Shown: positions 1-6,663 of the stretch, piece after piece
Numbering within the stretch: the stretch's first letter is position 1
Layout: each line of letters begins with the position of its first letter
NCBI GenBank assembly: GCA_009929445.1
Contig: SAAL01000019.1
Coordinates: forward strand, 1-42,596
From: Bacteroidia bacterium
GTDB lineage: Bacteria > Bacteroidota > Bacteroidia > Bacteroidales > Paludibacteraceae
DNA: 42,596 bases
Direction: 5' to 3'
Translations under genes and position numbers: made by a program
Notes under the pieces: model-generated
The model's input: the letters and a program-made list of their open reading frames with translations, nothing else
Databases searched by the model: none
What the model was told of the DNA's origin: nothing

Positions 1-100
1 GGCTCGAATTTAAAATACAAATTGTTGACTTGATAAAAGCTGTGTTTTACCAAATCAACAATAATTTAATACGAAAATGGGCTTTTTAAGGCTCGACTAT

Positions 101-142
101 TTAATTTTCGCAAGTATATAAATGTTTGAAATACTGATTAAT
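101..142 (+). repeat. Dispersed repeat copy, left end
   Basis: This 42-base stretch, with core TTCGCAAGTAT followed by TTTGAAATACTGATTAAT, matches 42365-42408 in the same orientation with only a few differences. The 42-kb separation and lack of coding potential suggest an intergenic repeat family rather than chance. A related inverted fragment lies at about 305-330. Confidence 0.6.
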
Positions 143-222
143 ATAAAATCGAAAATATTGATTATCAAATGTTTATAAAAAATGATGTTTAAAAGATTCT
201 TATCGTTTGACCTCTCCCCTAA

Positions 223-243
223 CCCCTCTCCCAAGGAGAGGGG
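223..243. repeat. Perfect 9-bp hairpin (palindromic intergenic repeat)
   Basis: CCCCTCTCC and GGAGAGGGG form a perfect 9-bp stem around the loop CAA. A partial extra copy of the left arm (CCTCTCCCCT) precedes it at 211-220. GC-rich hairpins of this CTCTCC/GGAGAG type recur between genes in many Bacteroidota. There is no clear T-run on either side, so I favour a repeat over a classical terminator. Confidence 0.6.
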
Positions 244-328
244 AACAGGTCATCACAAGTAGAAAATTGTAAGTATAATTGTAAATGCTTTAATTATAAC
301 TACTTACATTTGCGAAAGTTGAGTCAAT

Positions 329-1084
329 TTAAATATTCTTTAATTCAATGAGAAGTTGTACTATTTTTTCACGTACTGCCTTTATGTACTTTTCACCTTT
401 TTCGGCAGTCGATTTCTCAGGATTCCCGATACCCGTGTCCACCGTTGTTTTTAGCCAGTTACGTGGCATCCAGCCGGTTTTATCATTCAGCGACTCCATG
501 TTCCACGGTCTGGGAGTTCCTTCGCCTGCCGTCTGGAGGTTAACCAGTTCCGGACGATAGTGCATCATCACAGAGGTTTCCTGTTCGCCGGCATGTTCAT
601 CAATCGATTCTTCGAAATACCCTTTTCGGGGTATGAAAGTCCACCAGTCACACTGGATGATGCTGAAATCGGGATATTTCATGGCAAAATCGCGAATCAT
701 CGGTTTGAAAGTATTGCCGCCGTGACCATTGATAATGACCAGTTTTCTTAATCCCTGAACACGAAGTGAGGCCACTATGTCCGACAAAACGGCCTTTTGA
801 GTTTCGGAATTGAAATGGATGCAGAATGGAAATTCCCATTGTCCCGGATTCTGAGCACCGAGGTAAAGCGGAGGCATAACCATTGCATGCACTTCTGCTT
901 TTTCGAGGGCTTCGCGGGCGCAATCGTTCGCAATTTCATAAGTCAGAATTGAATCTGTCAGATACGGAAGATGATAGTTGTGAGGTTCTACTGCGCCCCA
1001 CGGTAATATGGCCATGTCGTAGTTGTGTTTTTTAACCTCACCCCAGTTTGTGACCGATAAATCAAGAGAATTCACATGTTTCAT
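329..1084 (-). CDS. Creatininase-family amidohydrolase
   Basis: A 251-residue cytoplasmic protein of the creatininase / creatinine amidohydrolase family, which are metal-dependent hydrolases of cyclic or linear amides. The family motifs are intact: residues 28-44 read PWG-VEPH-YHLP-LTD with metal ligands E33, H38 and D44, NGHGGN lies at 119-124, and HAGEQETS at 164-171 supplies the last acidic ligand. Length is normal. It starts 45 bases after the MFS transporter gene on the same strand, so the two are probably co-transcribed and the transporter may import the substrate or a relative of it. The true substrate cannot be told from sequence: the family also includes MftE-like peptidases and formamide deformylases. 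Confidence 0.88.
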   Translation of the reverse strand: MKHVNSLDLSVTNWGEVKKHNYDMAILPWGAVEPHNYHLPYLTDSILTYEIANDCAREALEKAEVHAMVMPPLYLGAQNPGQWEFPFCIHFNSETQKAVLSDIVASLRVQGLRKLVIINGHGGNTFKPMIRDFAMKYPDFSIIQCDWWTFIPRKGYFEESIDEHAGEQETSVMMHYRPELVNLQTAGEGTPRPWNMESLNDKTGWMPRNWLKTTVDTGIGNPEKSTAEKGEKYIKAVREKIVQLLIELKNI

Positions 1085-1129
1085 ATCCGTGGAATTTATA
1101 TATATTTTTTTTGAAAATAAATGTTTTCT

Positions 1130-2284
1130 TTATTCCTTTGCCTGTTGTTTGTAGGTTCTTATAACAACGAATAGAAGTAGTAGAGCAACAATTTCAGTCA
1201 TGATAACGTAAGGAAACACTCCCATGCCGAATTTCTCAGTCAACACGCCTGTGATGTAATTTATCAGCGTGTTACCAATCAGCGCAATAAGCATGGCAAA
1301 GCTGAAAGCTGTGGCTGAAACTTCTTTAAATATTTCGCCTGCTGTGCCGAGCATCACCGGAAATCCCGGCGCCAGACCGGCTCCGATGAGAAACATTCCG
1401 GTCACTTTAATGAAATAAGGTGTGGGTAAAATAAGTAATATCAATCCTGCAGTGAGAAAAATCAGTGCCAGTGTCATTAATCGGTTAAATGTAAAATTGC
1501 ACAACACACTTCCCGTGAGCACACGCATGAGTATCATTCCGAGCACCGACGAAGAAAATGCCAGCAATGCTTTGTTTTCACCCACCCTCAAATCAACAAA
1601 AAAAGTGACAGTCCAGTTATTTACAATGGCTTCAAAAGAGGATTGGAAAAACAAATAAAAACAGAGAGCCATGAACAATCTGTTTTTCACAAACACAGGA
1701 ATGAGTTTGAACGAGATTTTGTCTTTCTGTACCGTCACAGGATATGCGATAACGGCAAAAAGAATGGCAATAAGCAAACTTAATACTCCTGCCACGTCGA
1801 TGACAAGCGTATAGTATGATTTTTCTATTACACTTAATATTATAGGAGTAACAAATGCTCCCACTCCGAAAAACGCTCCCAGCCAGATGAGATTGGTGAT
1901 TTTATGTTCTTTCACACTCAGGTCGGACACCAGCGCGCTGGAAGCTCCGTTAATCACACCTCCCCCAATGCCGAAAAGGAAAATACAAGAACGGAGTACA
2001 AACAACGAACCGGCATGAGCAATGCCGAAAAAACCGAACGACAAGAATAAACCGGCCACGGTGAGCACCCAGCGATAACCGTATTTGTCGGCAACAGGCC
2101 CGAAAGTGACCGACCCGACGAGCAATCCGAACGGTAGAATTGAGAACAAACCACCCGCTTCAATGTCGCTCATCCCGAATCGCTCCCTGAGAACCGAAAG
2201 TGTTGAACCAATGATGACCATGGAAACGCCAAACAGGAAAATTCCGGTAAAAACGGAAATAAAAGCAATTTTTCTATTCTTCAT
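1130..2284 (-). CDS. MFS transporter
   Basis: A 384-residue, very hydrophobic protein with about 12 predicted membrane segments, consistent with a major facilitator superfamily inner-membrane transporter. The loop between helices 2 and 3 has the MFS signature shape (GPVADKYGYRWVL, about residues 62-74), and Gly-rich helices follow. The start is supported by a TANNTTTG -7 element 27 bases upstream. It is the first gene of a probable operon with the creatininase-family gene. The substrate is unknown; the overall look is that of sugar or organic-acid carriers, but I cannot narrow it further. Confidence 0.85.
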   Translation of the reverse strand: MKNRKIAFISVFTGIFLFGVSMVIIGSTLSVLRERFGMSDIEAGGLFSILPFGLLVGSVTFGPVADKYGYRWVLTVAGLFLSFGFFGIAHAGSLFVLRSCIFLFGIGGGVINGASSALVSDLSVKEHKITNLIWLGAFFGVGAFVTPIILSVIEKSYYTLVIDVAGVLSLLIAILFAVIAYPVTVQKDKISFKLIPVFVKNRLFMALCFYLFFQSSFEAIVNNWTVTFFVDLRVGENKALLAFSSSVLGMILMRVLTGSVLCNFTFNRLMTLALIFLTAGLILLILPTPYFIKVTGMFLIGAGLAPGFPVMLGTAGEIFKEVSATAFSFAMLIALIGNTLINYITGVLTEKFGMGVFPYVIMTEIVALLLLFVVIRTYKQQAKE

Positions 2285-2311
2285 GCTGTTTCAGTTGGGG
2301 AAAAACGGATT

Positions 2312-2319
2312 CAAAGGTA
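2312..2319 (-). promoter_or_regulatory. Bacteroidota -7 element for the MFS operon
   Basis: On the minus strand this reads TACCTTTG, a match to the TANNTTTG -7 consensus of Bacteroidota, 27 bases before the MFS start codon. A TTTG that could be the -33 element lies 24 bases further upstream (2344-2347), slightly beyond the usual spacing. Confidence 0.5.
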
Positions 2320-2417
2320 AATATTTTTGACCAATGAATTTGACAAATAAGATGGTAAATTTGCATTATTTATAAATATGTTCAAATATTAATGATGCTG
2401 ATATTTTAAAAAATCAT

Positions 2418-2425
2418 TAAATTTG
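2418..2425 (+). promoter_or_regulatory. -7 element for the acyltransferase gene
   Basis: TAAATTTG matches TANNTTTG and ends 18 bases before the acyltransferase ATG. A second TAAATTTG lies at 2356-2363. No clear TTTG -33 element is at the right distance, so this is a weaker call. Confidence 0.35.
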
Positions 2426-2443
2426 CAGTCATAAATACACCTT

Positions 2444-3817
2444 ATGAGTAAAATATTTGAATATACGTTTTCGTATAAGCTGGCAAGAAATTACATGGTT
2501 TTTTGCTTCAGGCAGTTTTATGGCGAGTATATTGTAACCGGAAAAGAGAACCTTCCCACCGACAATTCGGCGCTTATATTTGCCCCGAACCACCTGAACG
2601 CACTGATGGACGCACTGGCAGTCTCATCGCTGATGCCACGCCGCAAAGCAGTAATCTACCTGGCCCGTGCTGACTTTTTTCAGAACAAGACGATTGCCAA
2701 AATCATGCATTTTGCTAAAATAATGCCTGCATTCCGCATGCGTGATGGTTTCGAAAACCTGGGAAAAAACAACCGGATTTTTCTTGATTGTATCGATGTG
2801 TTGCGTTTCGGACATTCTATCTGCATCATGCCCGAAGGTGGACAAGGCGAAGAACAAAAAATCCGTCCGCTGGTAAAAGGCATATTCAGACTGGCTTTCG
2901 AAGCGCAGAAGGAATTCGGCGACAGCAAAAAAGTGAAAATCGTACCGCTGGGAATTCATTTTGGCGATTTGGAGAAATGCGGCAAACCCATTATCATCAA
3001 CATCGGAAAACCGATTGAAATCGACGATTATATTCAGAAATTTGAAACCAATGCGCCGGTTGCAATCAATAAAGTGAAAAAAGTGCTTCAAGAACGGCTT
3101 TCGGACCTCACGCTGGATTTAGCCACCTCGCAGTATTACGATTGTTTTCAGACGGTTACTGACATTATGGCCGAAGAATTTATTGAATCGGGTGAAAAGC
3201 AAAACATAACAAACGAAAAATTCCTGCTGAAACAAAAAACGGCTAAAACACTGGTTGAAATTGAAAAAACAGACCCGGCACTGATGTCGGAACTGAACAG
3301 ATTGAGTGTTAACTACAAGTCGCTACTCCGGAAACTTTCCTTCAAATCATCCATTTTCAGCCAGGTGAAATCGGATGAAACCAGCTTCTCGCGTTTCATA
3401 TCGCTGATAATCACTTTTCCGGTTTTTCTATTCGGGCTGATAACCAACGTTTTCCCAACCTTTATTCCTGTTTGGATAAGAAAAATATCAGTAATTGGTT
3501 ACAGCGGATTCTACAGTTCGGCGCAGTTTGGATTGGGTATATTGCTGTTCCCGCTATTTTACCTCGCACAAGCCATTCTCTTCCACGTCACCCTATCACC
3601 TAACTGGGGGATAACCATTATATTTTCATTATTGCAGTTTTTCACACGCTCATTCTCACTGAAATGGTACTCCAACCTGGTAAAATACCTTCATAAAGTC
3701 CGTTTCAACAGTTTGCTGGTTGCACGATTTGAACAATCGAGCACGCTGTATAAACTTATTGATATCCGAAACCGGATTGTGTATCGTATTAACACAAAAA
3801 ACGGGGAAAACCGTTGA
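2444..3817 (+). CDS. PlsC-like glycerolipid acyltransferase with C-terminal membrane domain
   Basis: A 457-residue protein with an N-terminal LPLAT/PlsC acyltransferase domain (about residues 20-220), expected to move an acyl chain to glycerol-3-phosphate, lysophosphatidate or a related lipid at the inner membrane. NHLNALMD (residues 49-56) is the catalytic His-Asp motif. Its spacing is H-X5-D, as in the eukaryote-like GPAT branch, rather than the H-X4-D of PlsC. MPEGGQG (129-135) matches the phosphate-binding block. The C-terminal half has several hydrophobic segments (about 315-400), so it is longer than the roughly 240-residue PlsC enzymes. It stands alone, divergent from the MFS operon. 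Whether it makes phospholipid or another acylated lipid is not known. Confidence 0.8.
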   Translation: MSKIFEYTFSYKLARNYMVFCFRQFYGEYIVTGKENLPTDNSALIFAPNHLNALMDALAVSSLMPRRKAVIYLARADFFQNKTIAKIMHFAKIMPAFRMRDGFENLGKNNRIFLDCIDVLRFGHSICIMPEGGQGEEQKIRPLVKGIFRLAFEAQKEFGDSKKVKIVPLGIHFGDLEKCGKPIIINIGKPIEIDDYIQKFETNAPVAINKVKKVLQERLSDLTLDLATSQYYDCFQTVTDIMAEEFIESGEKQNITNEKFLLKQKTAKTLVEIEKTDPALMSELNRLSVNYKSLLRKLSFKSSIFSQVKSDETSFSRFISLIITFPVFLFGLITNVFPTFIPVWIRKISVIGYSGFYSSAQFGLGILLFPLFYLAQAILFHVTLSPNWGITIIFSLLQFFTRSFSLKWYSNLVKYLHKVRFNSLLVARFEQSSTLYKLIDIRNRIVYRINTKNGENR

Positions 3818-3827
3818 GGATTTTCCC
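3804..3827 (+). terminator. Possible terminator hairpin overlapping the acyltransferase stop
   Basis: GGGAAAA and TTTTCCC form a 7-bp stem with a 10-base loop that contains the stop codon, followed by the T-rich TGTTCTTTC. The stem is short and the T-run interrupted, so it is only a candidate. Confidence 0.35.
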
Positions 3828-3860
3828 TGTTCTTTCAGATGTAAACAGTTGCAATAAATT

Positions 3861-4458
3861 TCAGGTTTTTTTTATTTTTATACCAGCTTTTTCGTATGTG
3901 ATTCCGCAAGCATCAGCCACAGCCCTGCCATAGTCTGGATCGGCTTTGAAGCAATTTTCCGATATGGCGTATTTTGATAAATTCCTCTACTCCTTTCATG
4001 TTTCTGGCCGTATTTTCCAAAAATGCTTTCTTTTGTTCGTCGTTCATGAGGCGTAAAAGTTTTCCCGGTTGCTCGTAGTAATTTTCGCTGTGTAGTCCGG
4101 CTTCGAGTCAATCGCGCTGATGACTTTTTCGGTCTCTGTCCACGAGTTCGGCGGCTTCAGCATCGGTCAGATTTTTAATCCCCTGCTGATTCACCAGATG
4201 AAATTTTACGCTTAGAAGTTGGCTTTGGAAATTGATAAAGGTGTAGGTATGACTCACTAAACTATGGATGAGTCGATAGCTGGCCGGAATGCCTCTTTCG
4301 CTCATCGTGCTGGTGATCTGGAGCGCTTCGGGCAGGCTCGACCAAAAATCCCAGTTATTATCGGCACTGCACAGATTGGTGTGCGGTTCGTGTTTTACGG
4401 TGTGGTTCAGATCGGGAAATTTCAGCGGATCGCGGATGAATAAAACGGGTGCAATGTC
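3861..4458 (-). pseudogene. Decayed catalase (KatA-type) gene
   Basis: Pieces of a monofunctional haem catalase can be read on the minus strand but not as one frame. From about 4458 down the frame gives [50 protein letters not shown] and DRKSHQRD, then a stop at about 4108. About 20 bases on, in another frame, comes SENYYEQPGKLLRLMNDEQK, then NTARNMKGVEEFIK, which is the C-terminal part of the family. The roughly 150 residues expected between these blocks are missing. A further one-base shift near RHI precedes FKADPDYGRAVADACGITY and the stop at 3861-3863. The N-terminal hundred or so residues, including the haem-side His, are also gone. This is a clear remnant and not a working enzyme. Confidence 0.85.
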
Positions 4459-4622
4459 CGGTGTAGCTTTGTGGAATTATACAAGAGAACATTATTTCGC
4501 TATTTAACAGATAAAAACAATCAAATGCTTTTAAAACAGCAACAAAAGAACATGTTGAACGATGATTGTTACGGTTCATTTGTTATATTTGTAACCTGTA
4601 AGGAAATCAGACTTTAGCCGAC
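4459..4622. other. Noncoding leader between catalase remnant and regulator
   Basis: No gene is seen. The stretch carries the -7-like element at 4584-4591. The left edge is where similarity to catalase stops abruptly, so it may hold the breakpoint of the deletion that removed the catalase N-terminus. Confidence 0.4.
4584..4591 (+). promoter_or_regulatory. -7 element for the PUL regulator
   Basis: TATATTTG is a perfect match to TANNTTTG. It would start a transcript near 4598, about 25 bases before the short upstream ORF. A TTG lies 15 bases upstream, closer than the usual spacing, so the -33 element is unclear. Confidence 0.45.
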
Positions 4623-4709
4623 ATGGAAGAAGCTAAATTGGCATTTTATCTTTTTCGTAAAATTCAGTCAATCATTAACAACATATTTATGTTTTTTCAA
4701 AACTTATGA
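4623..4709 (+). CDS. Possible 28-residue upstream ORF (leader peptide)
   Basis: An open frame of 28 codons starts with MEEAKLAFYLFRKIQ and ends in a TGA that overlaps the ATG of the next gene in the arrangement ATGA (4706-4709). The peptide is hydrophobic and aromatic with a few basic residues and matches no family I know. The exact stop/start overlap and the -7 element just upstream fit translational coupling of the regulator gene to a leader ORF. A 28-codon open frame can occur by chance in AT-rich DNA, so confidence is low. Confidence 0.3.
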   Translation: MEEAKLAFYLFRKIQSIINNIFMFFQNL

Positions 4710-6364
4710 CCAAACAATTGATATCACTAATTCTTTTTTTCGTGAATTTTTCAATAACGATTGCTGAGAATCATACAAACGACTCGCTGATACTCGTATA
4801 CGATCAATTGCTTGAAAATTACGAAACACAAATCAACAAACGGCAACAAAGGATTGACAGTTTGGAACGTATTTCGGTGAAAAAGAATCTGAGTCTTATT
4901 GAGCAATACAACCACAACTTACAACTTTACAAAGAATTCCGTCCTTATATTTCTGATTCGGCAATTTATTACCAGAAAAAAAGTATTTCACTGGCCGAAA
5001 AAATCGGCGACAAGAACCTGTTGTCAGACTCCAAACTGCAGCTATCGTTTTTTCTTGCTTCTATTGGCCTTTACAAGGAATCAGTGGATATTCTGAATGA
5101 GATACAGGAAGCTGATTTAACACCATCGTTATTAATAGATTATTACAACGGAATGAGACACACATACGGCGAACTCTCGTTTTATGGAAAAGATGCCGAT
5201 CTGAGCAATCGATATAGACAAGTGTCTAATACATATACGGATAAACTCAGGAATATGCTACAGAAAGAGGACGATAATTTGCTTGACATCCGGGAATCTG
5301 ATTACCGGAATAATAGAGATTTCAAAATGTCGCTGGAGATTAACGATTTACGATTGAAATCGACTACTGAAAACAGCCAGAAATATGCTCTGCTCGCATT
5401 TCTCAGGTCACTTACCTACAAAGAAAGCGGTGACATCCATTCTCAACAAAAATGGCTGCTCAAATCAGCTATTGCCGATCTGAAACTCGGAATCACCGAC
5501 AATGCTTCTTCGTGGGAGCTGGCTAACATCATGTTTAAGATGGGAGATATCATTCGGGCACATCGTTATATCAACTACTCCGTAAACAACTCCAATATAT
5601 TCAATGCCAGATTAAGATTTACACAAATAGCTGAAGTGCAATCTATCATTAACAACGCTTATATGATAGACAAAGCTGAGCAGGAAAAAAAATTACGCAC
5701 CTTACTCATTTTCATTAGTATTCTTTCCTTTTTACTGTTGGCATCTGTGGTAAGTATATTGCTACAAAACAGGAGGATATCAAAAGCCAACGCACGAACC
5801 TTGAAGGCAAATGATGAACTGAACAGACTCAACCGGGAACTGAACAGAATAAACGATGAAATAAGTAATACAAATGCCGAACTGTCGGAATCCAATCAGG
5901 TAAAAGAAGAGTACATCGGGCATTTTCTTTCGCTGTGTTCGTTGTATATAGACAAAATGGATGCATACCGAAAAACAATTCGTAAAAAGCTTCTTAACGG
6001 ACAGCAAATTGAAGTGATTGAGGAAGCTAAATCATCAGACTTCATGGACAATGAGCTGAAAGATTTTTACAGAAACTTTGACCGCTCGTTTCTTCAGCTT
6101 TATCCGGATTTTGTTCACGAATTCAACAATCTGTTGCTGGATGAAGAAAAAATTTTACTAAAAAAAGATGAATTATTAAATACGGAATTACGCATTTTTG
6201 CTTTGATCAGGCTGGGAATAGACAATAGCGCTAAAATAGCCGAACTGCTGCATTACTCGGCCAATACGATTTACAACTACCGCGCTAAAATAAAAAACAA
6301 AGCCAGAATATCCAGAAACGATTTCGAAACGAGAGTGAAAAAAATCGGTACTTTTACAAAATAG
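4706..6364 (+). CDS. DUF6377-type TPR membrane regulator of the PUL
   Basis: A 552-residue protein resembling the DUF6377 proteins found upstream of susC genes in Bacteroidales. Visible parts are a signal peptide (residues 1-20), helical TPR-like repeats in the periplasm (about 25-320), one membrane helix (332-354), a coiled coil rich in Asn, Glu and Arg (about 357-402), and a C-terminal cytoplasmic domain. That domain ends in a LuxR-like helix-turn-helix: LNTELRIFALIRLG followed by SAKIAELLHYSANTIYNYRA (about 490-530). The order suggests a one-component sensor that senses in the periplasm and controls the adjacent glycan genes. It lies 300 bases upstream of susC on the same strand. Direct DNA binding is inferred, not shown. 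Some annotators would call it simply a tetratricopeptide protein. Confidence 0.8.
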   Translation: MTKQLISLILFFVNFSITIAENHTNDSLILVYDQLLENYETQINKRQQRIDSLERISVKKNLSLIEQYNHNLQLYKEFRPYISDSAIYYQKKSISLAEKIGDKNLLSDSKLQLSFFLASIGLYKESVDILNEIQEADLTPSLLIDYYNGMRHTYGELSFYGKDADLSNRYRQVSNTYTDKLRNMLQKEDDNLLDIRESDYRNNRDFKMSLEINDLRLKSTTENSQKYALLAFLRSLTYKESGDIHSQQKWLLKSAIADLKLGITDNASSWELANIMFKMGDIIRAHRYINYSVNNSNIFNARLRFTQIAEVQSIINNAYMIDKAEQEKKLRTLLIFISILSFLLLASVVSILLQNRRISKANARTLKANDELNRLNRELNRINDEISNTNAELSESNQVKEEYIGHFLSLCSLYIDKMDAYRKTIRKKLLNGQQIEVIEEAKSSDFMDNELKDFYRNFDRSFLQLYPDFVHEFNNLLLDEEKILLKKDELLNTELRIFALIRLGIDNSAKIAELLHYSANTIYNYRAKIKNKARISRNDFETRVKKIGTFTK

Positions 6365-6663
6365 TCAATCAAAAGCTCCGATATTTGATATTCCCATCCA
6401 CTTTTTTACACCCCAAAAATAATACAAACATCTGATATTCTGCATATTCACTCCCTCCTTATCCCCTTAATCTTTTTCTAACGGATTATTTCGTAACAAC
6501 ATACTGTATATTTGCTTAAACGTTTTGACAGAAAATCTTGTTTTATAAAAAAAGGTCAAAGGTCATTACTTTCGAAATCAATTTTTTTTAAACTTTAAGT
6601 AAAACCGGTTTGTCAGCTATTTTCAGGTATTTAACAGAAACACAAAAACAATAACATATACGT
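6365..6663 (+). promoter_or_regulatory. susC upstream regulatory region
   Basis: This 299-base AT-rich intergenic stretch between the regulator and susC holds no gene. A perfect -7 element TATATTTG sits at 6507-6514, leaving a 5' leader of about 140 bases. No TTTG is found 19-21 bases upstream of it, which would fit a promoter that needs an activator such as the neighbouring regulator (inference). The long leader could hold post-transcriptional control, but I see no strong hairpin. Confidence 0.5.

Larger units (their letters stand above)
1..328. other. AT-rich noncoding region with short repeats
   Basis: I see no convincing gene here. The stretch holds a copy of a short dispersed repeat at 101-142 that recurs near the right end of the window, a perfect hairpin at 223-243, and at about 305-330 an inverted, diverged copy of the repeat's GAACTTTCGCA core. 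It lies downstream of the minus-strand creatininase gene, so the hairpin could also act in transcript termination. Confidence 0.6.

Noticed and set aside
4289-4507. 72-codon plus-strand frame opposite the catalase remnant
   Set aside because: The minus strand carries clear catalase blocks over the same bases, so this is antisense to a pseudogene.
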